From contig NZ_CP019685.1 in assembly GCF_002220775.1 (NCBI RefSeq), positions 1,240,001 through 1,304,000 of the forward strand: 64,000 bases of DNA, read 5' to 3'. Source of the DNA: Campylobacter sputorum. GTDB lineage: Bacteria; Campylobacterota; Campylobacteria; Campylobacterales; Campylobacteraceae. The notes below the pieces were generated by a model. That model made no database searches. It was given only the letters and a program-made list of their open reading frames with translations, and was not told the DNA's origin. Below, piece by piece: positions 1 to 8,870 of this stretch (position 1 is its first letter; every line of letters begins with the position of its first letter). The position numbers and the translations under genes are program-made.

Positions 1-311
1 TTTTGCCATTTTAGTATATCTATTTGTTTATTTATACCAATTAACTCATCTACAAATTCAAAAAGTGTATTTTTGAGCGTATCTTCGGTCTTTTCAGTGG
101 TATTATCGTCAACGATTTTCTGAGCTATTATATTGACAAGCTCTTGATTTTGATTATCTTGGGTTAAATTTGCATCAACCATCTTTGATATATTTTCTGC
201 TAGTTCTTGATTTTGAGACGACAAAACATTTGAACTATTATTATCAGTCGCATACAAAAAATTTAAACAAAAAGATATAAGAATAAAAATAGATATAAAT
301 TTGTTATTCAT
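1..311 (-). CDS. exported protein of unknown function (C-terminus cut by window edge)
   Basis: An open frame starts at ATG 309-311 and runs off the left edge, so only the first ~103 residues are visible. Residues 1-21 form a signal peptide (MNNKFISIFILISFCLNFLYA) followed by an Asn/Asp/Gln-rich helical stretch. The start is preceded by AAGGAAA at a normal distance. The family cannot be named from this fragment. Exported proteins with such an acidic helical N-terminus include mechanosensitive channels, but that is only a guess. It lies downstream of and in the same direction as the SprA-like gene. Confidence 0.7.
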   Translation of the reverse strand, partial: MNNKFISIFILISFCLNFLYATDNNSSNVLSSQNQELAENISKMVDANLTQDNQNQELVNIIAQKIVDDNTTEKTEDTLKNTLFEFVDELIGINKQIDILKWQ

Positions 312-422
312 GAATTTCCTTGAATTATAAGAGTAAGAAATATTGGCAAAATTTACTATAAACAAATAAATATTTTTTAAATTACTGTAATGAAAATAAT
401 TTAAATATAATTGTATTAAATT

Positions 423-914
423 TTAAAATAAACCTAAAATATTTGGAATTTCTGTATCATTGTATATTTTTAAAGGATTTTTTGAGCTAAATTTTACTTT
501 TGTATCGATAAGCTCTTTTCTAAGTTCAGATTGTGCATTATTTTTCATAGCCTCAGCATTTGCGGCTATTTTTAAATCAGCAGAACTTGGATTAGATGGT
601 GCTAAGGCTGCTCTTTTTATCTGCTCACTTTTTTGAATAGTTTCTCGCGGAGTTTTACCTTTGCTAGTATCAAGTATAACCTCGCCACCAACGGCATACT
701 GCTTGCCATCTGGACCTTTTTCGTAACTATAATTTAGCCCTCTTGTAAGTCCAGCTCCACTTGCAAGATGTGCTGCCTCATGTGCTTTTACTTCACTATC
801 TCTCTTTTGAAGTTTTGCAACCTGCAGCTTTTCTTCCTGAGAGAGTTCATTTTTGTTTTTATTATAATTATTTTCGTAAGGATTATTTGATGTAAAAGAT
901 GTGTATATTTGCAC
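423..914 (-). CDS. SprA-family putative metalloprotease (CJM1_0395-like)
   Basis: 163 residues. A low-complexity Asn/Lys-rich N-terminus is followed near residues 44-48 by HEAAH in the context AHEAAHLASGAG, a gluzincin-type HExxH zinc motif with His and Glu in the right places. A second conserved block reads YAVGGEVILDTSKG. This pattern fits the small SprA-related family annotated in campylobacters as putative metalloprotease CJM1_0395; the substrate is unknown. No signal peptide is visible. The gene is separated by hairpin 954-982 from hup upstream, so it probably has its own promoter. The family is recognised from the motif; catalysis is inferred. Confidence 0.8.
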   Translation of the reverse strand: MQIYTSFTSNNPYENNYNKNKNELSQEEKLQVAKLQKRDSEVKAHEAAHLASGAGLTRGLNYSYEKGPDGKQYAVGGEVILDTSKGKTPRETIQKSEQIKRAALAPSNPSSADLKIAANAEAMKNNAQSELRKELIDTKVKFSSKNPLKIYNDTEIPNILGLF

Positions 915-953
915 TATATCTCCTTATTTTATTTCATAAAGAGCATTAACAAG

Positions 954-982
954 CAAAATGGATGTTATAAACATCCATTTTG
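954..982 (-). terminator. hairpin terminator after hup
   Basis: A perfect 12-bp inverted repeat (954-965 with 971-982) encloses a TATAA loop 12 bases after the hup stop codon. The stem contains CAAAATGGATGT. On the minus strand it is followed by CTTGTT, a weak U-tract. The likely role is to end the highly expressed hup transcript before the SprA-like gene. Confidence 0.6.
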
Positions 983-993
983 TAAATAATTAA

Positions 994-1308
994 TTATTTT
1001 TTCTTGCCTTTAGCAGGTGCTTTTGTTTTTCCACCATTTGCAACTGACTCTTTAAGTTTTTTACCAACTTTGAATTTAACTGTATTTCTAGCAGCTATTT
1101 TCATCTCTTTTTGTGTTCCTGGAACTTTTATAGTTCTAGCAGCTCTTTCTGATACACTAAAAGTACCAAAACCTACAAAAGTCATGCTTTCACCTTTAGA
1201 AAGTACCTCTGTTAAGCTTTCTAAAACAGCGTCTAATGCAGCTGTTGTATCTTTTTTTGTTAATTCTGCTTTTTCAGCAACCTTTTGAATGAAATCCGCT
1301 TTTGTCAT
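994..1308 (-). CDS. hup: HU-family DNA-binding protein
   Basis: 104 residues with the full HU/IHF fold signature: MTKADFIQKVAEKAELTKKD at the N-terminus, the central GFGTFSV beta turn and the arm region with the TIKVPGTQ and RNTVKFKVGKKL blocks. It compacts the nucleoid as a dimer. The C-terminus carries a short basic Lys/Ala/Gly tail not found in enterobacterial HU, which may add nonspecific DNA contacts. A single copy is seen here, preceded by AAGGAG. The antisense open frame across this gene is a shadow. Confidence 0.95.
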   Translation of the reverse strand: MTKADFIQKVAEKAELTKKDTTAALDAVLESLTEVLSKGESMTFVGFGTFSVSERAARTIKVPGTQKEMKIAARNTVKFKVGKKLKESVANGGKTKAPAKGKKK

Positions 1309-1447
1309 GATGACTCCTTAAAAGAAATTAATACGATATATTTTACAATGTTTTTAAGGAATATTCAATAGTTTTTTAAAAAAAATATACTAAATTTCTT
1401 AAATTTTGAGCATTTATAAATAAAATTTTAGAAAATACAATGATTTT

Positions 1448-1999
1448 TTAGTGTTTTAAAAGCTCTTCTACGGAAGATTTTATTTCTTGCATTGTTAAAT
1501 TTGTTACTTCTTTTACAAAATTTCCATCTTTATTAAAAAGATAAATTGCAGAACTATGTGCCACAGAATATTGCATCTGAGAGTCTTTGAGATCTACTAT
1601 TTGGTATTTAACACCAAAATTTGATGTCATTTTATCAAGATTATCTACTACAATACCAACTGAGTTGGGGTAAAAATACTTCACAAATTCATCGGTTTCT
1701 TTAATTTTATCTCTTTTAGGATCAAGTGTTACAAATACAATCACAACATCATCTTTTTTTGGATGATTTTCTAAAGCAGTAGAGACGAGTGTTAAAGTAG
1801 TGGGACAAACATCTGGACAAAATGTATAACCAAAATAAAATATCTTATATTTTCCATCAAAAGAGTCCATTGTTACTTTCCCATTGATACTTTGAGCACT
1901 AAAATCATACTTGTTTTTATCTTTTAGTATATTTGAAACACCAAAACTAATAGCAAATATAACAACCGCTAAAGATATATATGTAAGAATTTTTTTCAC
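1448..1999 (-). CDS. SCO1/SenC family copper-delivery protein
   Basis: 183 residues. An N-terminal membrane anchor (about residues 5-24) is followed by a thioredoxin-fold SCO domain with the copper-binding FCPDVCPTT (CxxxC) around residues 60-68 and the conserved distal His in YSVAHSSAIYL. The family delivers copper to, or reduces thiols of, the CuA/CuB sites of cytochrome oxidases at the outer face of the inner membrane. The PCu(A)C chaperone gene lies directly upstream (20-nt gap), so the two probably form one operon supporting cbb3-type oxidase assembly. A similar pairing is recalled in C. jejuni. Confidence 0.9.
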   Translation of the reverse strand: MKKILTYISLAVVIFAISFGVSNILKDKNKYDFSAQSINGKVTMDSFDGKYKIFYFGYTFCPDVCPTTLTLVSTALENHPKKDDVVIVFVTLDPKRDKIKETDEFVKYFYPNSVGIVVDNLDKMTSNFGVKYQIVDLKDSQMQYSVAHSSAIYLFNKDGNFVKEVTNLTMQEIKSSVEELLKH

Positions 2000-2018
2000 A
2001 ATGAACCTTTTTTATTTT

Positions 2019-2456
2019 TTAATGCATTTTAATAGGTTTAATTTCTTTAACAGGAACTTTATCTAATGTAACTGTTTGTCCATTATCAAAAGTAAGTGTC
2101 ATTTTTACATTTTCTCCAACTACCATTGGTTTTTTAATGCCTATAAACATTACATGCAAACCTCCTGGTTTTAGCTCTGTTGTTGAGTTAGCTTTAATGT
2201 CTATTTTTGGCACTTGAATCATTTTTTTCATACCATTTTCTTCTATATGAGTATGAAGCTCTGTAACATCACTAAGACTATTTGTAGCTGAAACCAAAGC
2301 TATATCTTTATCAGTATTATTTTTAATTAACATAAAAGCACCGCTATTTTTAGCATTTGGTGGCGTAGCTTTTGCATAAACATTACTTACATCAATATCT
2401 GCTGCGTATGCAAACATCATTCCACTGACTATAGTTGATAAAAGTACTTTTTTCAT
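2019..2456 (-). CDS. periplasmic copper chaperone PCu(A)C
   Basis: 145 residues. A signal peptide (residues 1-18, ending MFAYAA) precedes a DUF461-type beta-sandwich. The expected copper ligands are present: His in ELHTHIEENGMKKM and the downstream GGLHVMFIGIKKPM block, giving the H(M)x10Mx21HxM-like pattern of the family. It accepts Cu(I) in the periplasm and hands it to SCO or directly to the oxidase. It is first in a probable two-gene operon with the SCO gene and diverges from the L,D-carboxypeptidase gene. Confidence 0.9.
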   Translation of the reverse strand: MKKVLLSTIVSGMMFAYAADIDVSNVYAKATPPNAKNSGAFMLIKNNTDKDIALVSATNSLSDVTELHTHIEENGMKKMIQVPKIDIKANSTTELKPGGLHVMFIGIKKPMVVGENVKMTLTFDNGQTVTLDKVPVKEIKPIKMH

Positions 2457-2552
2457 TTACTCTCCTTAAAAATATAAATAAATTTAATTATATAATCAAA
2501 TATTAAATATAAATTTATATACCATAAATTTAGATTTTAAGAAAAAATTTAA

Positions 2553-2558
2553 TATAAT
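2553..2558 (+). promoter_or_regulatory. -10 box of the pgp2-alr-prfB operon
   Basis: TATAAT lies in an AT-only context 44 bases before the TTG start of the L,D-carboxypeptidase gene. As usual for Campylobacter sigma-70 promoters there is no clear -35 box, only T-rich upstream sequence. Confidence 0.5.
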
Positions 2559-2601
2559 CACAAATTATTTTATTTTAAATCAAAAATTTTGGAGTATTGT
2601 T

Positions 2602-3573
2602 TTGAAAAAAATAGTTGTTTTTGTTGTTTTATTTATTGGTTTATTATATTCAAAAAGTTTAGAGCAAATTTATCTTGAAGATGGCATAGAAGCTGTAAAA
2701 AAGATATTAGATGAAAATATCAAAAAATCAAATTTTTGGATAGATACAATAAAAGATATAGATGTAAAATATGGTTATTATGATAATAATACAACCATAA
2801 TAACGGTAGACAAAGTCGGTAAAAAAATGAGTATGTATACATATGAGGATGGAAATCTTACAAATATTTTTCATCAAGATATCATTACCGGGGAACTTGG
2901 CGATAAATTTAAAGAAGGTGATTTAAAAACGCCAGTTGGTGCGTATGAAGTTACAAGAAGATTTACTCCGCCAAGCGATTATTATGGACCAATAGCTTTT
3001 TCTCTATCTTATCCAAATTTATATGATAAAATACTTGGAAAAACAGGTGGCGGCATATGGATACACGGATTTCCAAGTGATGGAAATAGAAAAAACGAGC
3101 TTACGACAGAAGGTTGCGTTGCACTTAAAAACGATTTGCTTTTAGAATTTGATGAACTTATGCAAAAGCAAACATCAAGAGCAATAGCTCTTATATCAGA
3201 ATCAGGTGAAGCAAAGACTTCAAAAGATGATATTGCTATACTTTTAAGAGATATATTTTTTTGGAAACAAGCTTGGACTATTAGCGATATAGACAAATAT
3301 TTAAACTTTTATGATGATAGTTTTGTTAGATATGATGGTATGAAATTTGATGATTTTAAAGTCATGAAAAAAAGGATATTTGACAAAAAAGAGAGTAAAA
3401 AAATTGTATTTAGTGATTATGAAATATCCCCATATCCAAACTCGCAAGGCAAAAAAATATTTAGAATAGCTTTTATGGAGCATTACGAAGCACCTAGTCA
3501 TAAATTTCAAGGTCAAAAAACTCTATATGCTATGATAAAAGATGGTAAAATGAAAATTATTTTAGAACAGTAG
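2602..3573 (+). CDS. pgp2: YkuD-domain L,D-carboxypeptidase (Pgp2/Csd6-like)
   Basis: 323 residues. A signal peptide (residues 1-18) is followed by a YkuD catalytic domain with IWIHGFPSDG and ELTTEGCVAL, the HGx(n)GC His/Cys pair of L,D-transpeptidases. An NTF2-like C-terminal domain begins at about residue 225 (ISDIDKYLNFYDDSFVRYDG). This architecture matches Campylobacter Pgp2 and Helicobacter Csd6, which trim muropeptide tetrapeptides to tripeptides and set helical cell shape. The start is TTG, supported by GGAG seven bases upstream. It heads a plus-strand operon with alr and prfB. Transpeptidase activity cannot be excluded from sequence. Confidence 0.88.
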   Translation: MKKIVVFVVLFIGLLYSKSLEQIYLEDGIEAVKKILDENIKKSNFWIDTIKDIDVKYGYYDNNTTIITVDKVGKKMSMYTYEDGNLTNIFHQDIITGELGDKFKEGDLKTPVGAYEVTRRFTPPSDYYGPIAFSLSYPNLYDKILGKTGGGIWIHGFPSDGNRKNELTTEGCVALKNDLLLEFDELMQKQTSRAIALISESGEAKTSKDDIAILLRDIFFWKQAWTISDIDKYLNFYDDSFVRYDGMKFDDFKVMKKRIFDKKESKKIVFSDYEISPYPNSQGKKIFRIAFMEHYEAPSHKFQGQKTLYAMIKDGKMKIILEQ

Positions 3574-3580
3574 TTTTAAA

Positions 3581-4600
3581 ATGTCTGAAATTTTAATAAA
3601 TTTAAATAATTTAAAACATAATGTTTCGCAAATTTCAACCAAAATAGGAAGTGTTAAGAAAATCATAGCAGTTTTAAAAGACAATGCTTATGGACATGGT
3701 TTAGTTTTAATGGCAAAAGAACTAGCAAATTTAGGTGTGCGTCATGCTTGTGTAAGAAGTATAGATGAAGCCAATGAGATAAAAGAATTTTTTGATGATA
3801 TATTAGTGCTTTCACACATACCAAACGGAAATGAAAATATAACCTTTACATATGCTATAAATGATTTATCGGCACTTGAAATAATAAAAGAAAACTCAAA
3901 AATTCATTTTGCTATCGATACATTGATGCATAGAAATGGGATTTTGCAAAAAGATTTTGAACTTGCTTGTAAAATTGCCAAAAAAAGAAATTTAAAACTT
4001 CTTGGTGCATACACGCATTTCAGATCTGCTGATGAAATCAGTAGCGATTATTTTGCACAAAAAATGGTATATGAAAAATCAAAAAAAAGTTTAAAAATGG
4101 TAGCTTGTAAATTTGGATATGAAAATTTAGTTTTCCACTCTCACAATTCAGCTGCTACAAATAGAGCCGAGAAGATTGATGATGATTTTATAAGAGTTGG
4201 TATATCTTTATATGGATATAATGAATTTTGTGATACATTAAATTTAAAACCAATACTTAGCTTATGGGCAAATAGAGTTAGTAAAAGGGTTTTAAAAAAA
4301 GGTTGTTGCGTGGGCTATGGTGCGAAATTTTGCGCCAAAGAAGATATAAATATAGCCACTTATGATTTAGGATATGCAGATGGTCTTTTTAGATATAATG
4401 GAAATGGCGAACTTTTGATAGAAAATGGTAAAAAACTACTTGGTAAAATGTCTATGGATAGTTTTAGCTGTGAAGATAGCGGAGAAAAAATTTGTATTTT
4501 TAAAGATGTTACAAAATGGGCTAACTTTTTTAATACAATAAATTATGAAATTTTAGTAAAGCTATCGCCACGAATAAAAAGAAAAATTGTAATGGAGTAA
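3581..4600 (+). CDS. alr: alanine racemase
   Basis: 339 residues. The PLP-lysine motif [10 protein letters not shown] sits near residues 31-40 and the catalytic tyrosine region is GYGAKF near 247. The protein makes D-Ala for peptidoglycan. It is shorter than the usual ~360-370 residues, as is typical in campylobacters, and the C-terminal beta domain is compact but ends naturally. The seven-base gap after pgp2 indicates cotranscription of two wall genes. Confidence 0.93.
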   Translation: MSEILINLNNLKHNVSQISTKIGSVKKIIAVLKDNAYGHGLVLMAKELANLGVRHACVRSIDEANEIKEFFDDILVLSHIPNGNENITFTYAINDLSALEIIKENSKIHFAIDTLMHRNGILQKDFELACKIAKKRNLKLLGAYTHFRSADEISSDYFAQKMVYEKSKKSLKMVACKFGYENLVFHSHNSAATNRAEKIDDDFIRVGISLYGYNEFCDTLNLKPILSLWANRVSKRVLKKGCCVGYGAKFCAKEDINIATYDLGYADGLFRYNGNGELLIENGKKLLGKMSMDSFSCEDSGEKICIFKDVTKWANFFNTINYEILVKLSPRIKRKIVME

Positions 4601-4604
4601 AAAT

Positions 4605-5708
4605 TTGGACAGTTATGAATATTTAGAGCTTCTAAAAAATTTAAAAAACAAAATAGAAAATATAATATCTATAATAAATCCCACTAAGGCACAAGAGCGT
4701 ATAAGTGAGATAGAAGAATTTCAAAAAGATCCATTGCTTTGGAATGATGCAAAAAAAGCTGGTGCTTTAAATAAAGAAAAAACGAAACTAAGTAATATTT
4801 TATCTAGTTATGAAAAAGCAAAAAATGCCCTATATGATGCTAAAGATATTTTTGAATTAGCGCAAGATGAAAACGATCAAGAAACTATAAATTCTTTATT
4901 TGAAGAATCTTCAAATTTAGAAAATTTAATAACAAATTTTGAAATTCAAATGATGTTAAGTAGCCAAGATGATAGCAAAAATGCCATAGTTAGCATCCAT
5001 CCAGGGGCTGGTGGAACAGAAAGCAATGACTGGGCAAGCATGCTTTATAGAATGTATTTGAGATTTTCTGAAAGAATGGGATATAAAGTCGAAACACTTG
5101 ATTTTCAAGAAGGTGAAGAGGCGGGTCTTAAAGATGTGAGCTTTATTGTGCGTGGCGAAAACGCTTATGGATATCTAAAAGCAGAAAATGGAATACATAG
5201 ACTCGTTCGCACAAGCCCTTTTGATAGTGCAGGACGAAGACACACAAGTTTTAGTTCTGTGATGGTAAGCCCAGAGTTAGATGACGATATACAAATAGAT
5301 ATAGAAGAAAAAGATATAAGATTTGATTACTATAGAGCAAGCGGTGCTGGGGGACAGCATGTAAATAAAACAGAAAGTGCGGTTAGAATTACACATATTC
5401 CAACAGGAATAGTAGTTCAATGTCAAAATGATAGAAGTCAGCACAAAAATAAAGCAACAGCACTAAAAGTATTGCAATCTAGGCTTTACGAATTAGAGCT
5501 AGAAAAACAAAAACAAAATACCCAAAATTCATCCCAAAAAAGCGATATAGGTTGGGGGTATCAAATACGCTCTTATGTGTTATTTCCCTATCAACAAGTA
5601 AAAGATGTCAGATCTAATATAGCATATTCGCAAACCGATGCTATATTAGATGGAGATATAAAAAAAGTTATCGAAGATGTGCTTATAGCACAAAAAAGTA
5701 ATAAATAA
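4605..5708 (+). CDS. prfB: peptide chain release factor 2
   Basis: 367 residues. The stop-codon recognition tripeptide SPF lies in [12 protein letters not shown] (about 203-205) and the catalytic GGQ in [10 protein letters not shown] (about 248-250). It terminates translation at UGA and UAA. The start is TTG at 4605, five bases after the alr stop, with GGAG inside the end of alr. The frame is continuous throughout, so the autoregulatory +1 frameshift known from E. coli prfB is absent. Confidence 0.96.
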   Translation: MDSYEYLELLKNLKNKIENIISIINPTKAQERISEIEEFQKDPLLWNDAKKAGALNKEKTKLSNILSSYEKAKNALYDAKDIFELAQDENDQETINSLFEESSNLENLITNFEIQMMLSSQDDSKNAIVSIHPGAGGTESNDWASMLYRMYLRFSERMGYKVETLDFQEGEEAGLKDVSFIVRGENAYGYLKAENGIHRLVRTSPFDSAGRRHTSFSSVMVSPELDDDIQIDIEEKDIRFDYYRASGAGGQHVNKTESAVRITHIPTGIVVQCQNDRSQHKNKATALKVLQSRLYELELEKQKQNTQNSSQKSDIGWGYQIRSYVLFPYQQVKDVRSNIAYSQTDAILDGDIKKVIEDVLIAQKSNK

Positions 5709-5718
5709 AGGAGAAAAT

Positions 5719-6042
5719 ATGAATTACGAAGCAGTTTTAGTTCAGCTAGGTTACACACAAAATGATGCGAGTATAGAAAAGATTAAAAGAATATTATCAA
5801 AATGCGATTTAACGGATAAAGAACTACAACATATAGTAGAGTTAAATGACAAATTAAAGCCTTATCTTAGTTATATAACAATGTCAAATTCATATGATTA
5901 TTTTAAAATAAAATATGAAAAATCACCGCAAAATATAAAAGAAGACATCATTAATATTATAGAAAATTGGTCTGATAAATACAAAATAGCTATACAAAAA
6001 GTTGAGAATAAAGAGACATACTATATAACTCATAAAATTTAA
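5719..6042 (+). CDS. conserved hypothetical protein
   Basis: 107 residues, ATG preceded by AAAGGAG. The protein is soluble, charged and predicted helical, with no signal peptide, Cys motif or recognisable domain. It is in the prfB operon (10-nt gap) and 12 bases before the lipoprotein gene. I do not recognise a family. Confidence 0.75.
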   Translation: MNYEAVLVQLGYTQNDASIEKIKRILSKCDLTDKELQHIVELNDKLKPYLSYITMSNSYDYFKIKYEKSPQNIKEDIINIIENWSDKYKIAIQKVENKETYYITHKI

Positions 6043-6054
6043 AAAGGAGAAAAA

Positions 6055-6699
6055 ATGAAAAAAAATATAATTTTTTCTATACTTTTGTCGTTAATTTTTA
6101 TTGGCTGTGCAACAACATCTAAAAATTTAAATGATAAAAATTATAAAAAAAATACAGCAGATAAATCCCCATTAACACAAAAACAGATAGAAGCCCAAAC
6201 CTATAAGTTAGAAATTTTAAAAACCTCTTGCGATAATTCACAAAATCCACAAGTATGCGAACAAGTAGGCGATAGTGCAAATGCTTTAGAAAAATACGAT
6301 ATAGCTATAAAATATTATGATATTTCTTGCAAACAAAACTTTTTTTCATCTTGCATTAAACTTGCAAATGTTTATGAAACAGCAACACAATCTAACATAA
6401 AAGATGAGATAAAAGCTTTACAAATTTATGACCAAACATGCAAAAAGGGTGATAAATTTTCTTGCACAAAAGCGGGTAATTTCTTTTATAAAAAAGACGA
6501 CATAAAAACAGCGCTTGAATACTTCAACTATGCTTGCGGTCTTTATGAGATGAAGTCATGTTTTTTGATGGCTGAAATATTTGAAAAAGGTAAAGGTGAA
6601 ATTCCAAAAGACTTAGAAATAGCAAAAAATATATATACAACCATTTGTTTTAGAGGTGATAGTGATGGTTGTAAAAAAATGAAAGAACTAGATAAGTAA
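6055..6699 (+). CDS. Sel1-repeat lipoprotein with paired cysteines (Hcp-like)
   Basis: 214 residues. A lipoprotein signal with lipobox LIFIGC places the lipidated Cys at residue 18. The mature part consists of Sel1-like/TPR-like helical repeats, each carrying a Cys pair with seven residues between (CKQNFFSSC, CKKGDKFSC, CGLYEMKSC, CFRGDSDGC; the first pair has eight). This disulfide-clamped repeat pattern is that of the Helicobacter cysteine-rich Hcp proteins, which fold in the periplasm. The role is probably protein-protein interaction in the envelope. It is the last gene of the pgp2-alr-prfB operon. Confidence 0.85.
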   Translation: MKKNIIFSILLSLIFIGCATTSKNLNDKNYKKNTADKSPLTQKQIEAQTYKLEILKTSCDNSQNPQVCEQVGDSANALEKYDIAIKYYDISCKQNFFSSCIKLANVYETATQSNIKDEIKALQIYDQTCKKGDKFSCTKAGNFFYKKDDIKTALEYFNYACGLYEMKSCFLMAEIFEKGKGEIPKDLEIAKNIYTTICFRGDSDGCKKMKELDK

Positions 6700-6714
6700 A
6701 ACCTATTTATCTAG
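6688..6714. terminator. possible bidirectional terminator between lipoprotein gene and dnaX
   Basis: CTAGATAAGTA pairs with TATTTATCTAG (11 bp, one mismatch) around an AAACC loop in the 16-bp gap between convergent genes. It is AT-rich and has only weak T-runs on either side, so confidence is modest. Confidence 0.4.
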
Positions 6715-6715
6715 A

Positions 6716-8281
6716 TTATGTGTTTTGTATTTGCGGATCTCCAAAGAGTCTGTTCATATAAGATATATTTTCATCTTCTTTGTTTTTATTTAAATTTAAA
6801 CTTTGTTCATCATCAATTTTTATATCAGAAGTCTTTAATTCATTTAAAGAATTTTGAGTTTGCATTTCTTCATTAGTTTCGTTTTTTAAATTTCCATTTT
6901 CTATATTTTTGTCATTTTTTTGAATATTTTCTTCTTTTGTATAAGAATCTATTTTTATTTTGGTCTCTTTATCGAAAGTTTGTCTTAAAACTTTCATTAT
7001 GACAGATGAACTTTTACGAAGAATATCTTGGTTTTCGCCACTGGCACTTGAGTTTAAAAACATTATATTATTCTCAAATTTTACAAACTCTATACATACA
7101 TCAAAACATTTTCCAAGTTCATAACTTCTATCGTATAAATTTTTTAAAAATTCATCATAATGGGCTTTCTTAACTTGTTTTGGTTTATCAAAACTTACTT
7201 GTATAGAAGTATCTAAAGTATTTAATTTATCTTTTTCTAAAGAGGTTATCATTTCATCTATACTCTTTAAATTTGTAGCTTCCATCATCATAAAAAACAT
7301 CAAAAGTAAAACAAAATTGTCATCTACATCCACACTAAGCATAGTTTTTGATTTTGATAGAATTTTAAAAAATCTTTCACAAAGCAACAAAGAATATCTG
7401 CTATCTTTATTTAAAAATTTATCTTTTAAATTAACAATCATCTCATCTATTATATTTTGAGTTTCATATCCTTCTAGTTCTTTTGCAAGGTTTATTAACT
7501 CGTTTTTATCGTTTTTAAGTATAGTTTCAAAAATTTTCTCTATTTTATCTGGGTCCAAAAGTCCAAGCATAGAAGAAACAGATGCTTTTGTTAAATTTGA
7601 GTTTGTAAATATTATAGCTTGATCAAGTAAAGTTAGTGTGTCTCTAAGAGAACCGCTTCCAGATCTTGCAAGTATTTCAGCAACACCATCTTCATATTTT
7701 ATGTTTTCACTACTTAAAATAAACTGCAAGTGTTTTACTATTTCGTTTTTATTGATAGGTCTAAATCTAAAATGCTGCGTTCGTGAGATGATAGTAAGAG
7801 GCAGTTTTAATGGATCTGTTGTAGCAAGTATAAATTTAACATACTCAGGTGGCTCTTCAAGAGTTTTTAAAAGAGCGTTAAAAGCTTCTTTTGTAAGCAT
7901 ATGAACTTCATCTATGATAAAAATTTTAAATCTTGCTATAGCTGGTTTATATCTAGTTTGTTCTATAAGATCTCTTATATCATCTATTTTCCTATGGCTT
8001 GCAGCATCCATCTCTATAATATCAATGTGGCGATTTTCATTTGCCATTTTACAATTATCACAAACTTCACAAGGCATTGAAGTAGGTCCTTTTGAACAAA
8101 CCATAGCTTTTGCAAAAATTCTTGCAGTTGATGTTTTGCCACTTCCTCTAAGTCCAGAAAAAAGATACGCATGACCCAATCTTTGTATATCAAGAGCATT
8201 TTTTAAACTTTTTACTACCTGATCTTGCCCTATTAATCCATCAAAGTTACTAGGTCTGTATTTAAGTGCTAATGCCAACAA
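6716..8281 (-). CDS. dnaX: DNA polymerase III subunit gamma/tau
   Basis: 521 residues. AAA+ clamp-loader ATPase: Walker A GLRGSGKT (43-50), zinc-binding cysteines 62, 71, 74 and 77, Walker B FIIDEVH (121-127). The clamp-loader core is followed by a Lys/Glu/Asn-rich tail from about residue 440. It organises the replisome and loads the beta clamp. No obvious slippery A-rich frameshift site for a separate gamma product was recognised, though the region has many A runs. Confidence 0.95.
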   Translation of the reverse strand: MLALALKYRPSNFDGLIGQDQVVKSLKNALDIQRLGHAYLFSGLRGSGKTSTARIFAKAMVCSKGPTSMPCEVCDNCKMANENRHIDIIEMDAASHRKIDDIRDLIEQTRYKPAIARFKIFIIDEVHMLTKEAFNALLKTLEEPPEYVKFILATTDPLKLPLTIISRTQHFRFRPINKNEIVKHLQFILSSENIKYEDGVAEILARSGSGSLRDTLTLLDQAIIFTNSNLTKASVSSMLGLLDPDKIEKIFETILKNDKNELINLAKELEGYETQNIIDEMIVNLKDKFLNKDSRYSLLLCERFFKILSKSKTMLSVDVDDNFVLLLMFFMMMEATNLKSIDEMITSLEKDKLNTLDTSIQVSFDKPKQVKKAHYDEFLKNLYDRSYELGKCFDVCIEFVKFENNIMFLNSSASGENQDILRKSSSVIMKVLRQTFDKETKIKIDSYTKEENIQKNDKNIENGNLKNETNEEMQTQNSLNELKTSDIKIDDEQSLNLNKNKEDENISYMNRLFGDPQIQNT

Positions 8282-8367
8282 TTTTCCTCAAAATAAAATA
8301 AAATTATATTTTAACACACCATTCATAATAAATCTCTTTATATATCATAAATATAGTTTTATTTTGC

Positions 8368-8373
8368 TATAAT
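8368..8373 (+). promoter_or_regulatory. extended -10 promoter (TTTTGCTATAAT)
   Basis: TATAAT preceded by TGC and a T-run, the typical Campylobacter sigma-70 extended -10 arrangement, lies 35 bases before the ATG at 8403. Confidence 0.6.
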
Positions 8374-8402
8374 GCTAGAAAATTGTATATGTGGGGATAA
8401 AA

Positions 8403-8867
8403 ATGAATAAAAAAATAGTTATAATAATTATAACAATAGCTCTTATACTTGGAATTATTTTATCAAATATATCTTTTGAAAAAAACAAAAATAATATAAT
8501 TTCAAAAGATCAAATATCTAAAAACCTAGAACCTTTAGAATGTAATTTATCAGAACATCCGTGCAAAGTGACTTATAACTCAAAAGAAATTGAAATATCT
8601 CTTAGTCCTACACCAATACAAGTAATGACACCGCTTGACTTATTAATTTCTGGACTTGATAGTGATATCAAAGATTTAAATGTGAGATTTAACGGTGTAA
8701 ATATGGATATGGGAACAATTAAAGTAAATTTAAAAAGTGTTGGTTTAAAACATATGGCAACAGTCACACTTAGCGCTTGTGTTATTAGCGTAATGAGATA
8801 TGAACTTGCCGTGTATTCAGGAGATAAAGATTTAAACATCAAAGTATATTTTGATGTTTATCAATAA
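8403..8867 (+). CDS. membrane-anchored periplasmic protein, possibly YtkA/FixH-like
   Basis: 154 residues. One N-terminal transmembrane helix (about 5-22) is followed by a periplasmic beta-rich domain. ATG 8403 is preferred over an upstream GTG because GGGGA at 8393-8397 sits five bases before it. The sequence order VRFNGVNMDMGTIKV, then ATVTLSACVISVMRYEL, recalls YtkA/FixH-like domains that use Met and Cys for copper, but similarity is weak. It lies between dnaX and rho, converging on rho with a three-base gap. Confidence 0.75.
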   Translation: MNKKIVIIIITIALILGIILSNISFEKNKNNIISKDQISKNLEPLECNLSEHPCKVTYNSKEIEISLSPTPIQVMTPLDLLISGLDSDIKDLNVRFNGVNMDMGTIKVNLKSVGLKHMATVTLSACVISVMRYELAVYSGDKDLNIKVYFDVYQ

Positions 8868-8870
8868 TCT

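Noticed and set aside
1004-1288. 94-residue plus-strand open frame opposite hup
   Set aside because: It lies entirely antisense to the clear HU gene; its hydrophobic composition is the mirror of Lys/Ala-rich codons.
4605-4720. Programmed +1 frameshift expected in prfB
   Set aside because: RF2 is encoded in one continuous frame with no in-frame UGA near codon 26, so no frameshift is needed.
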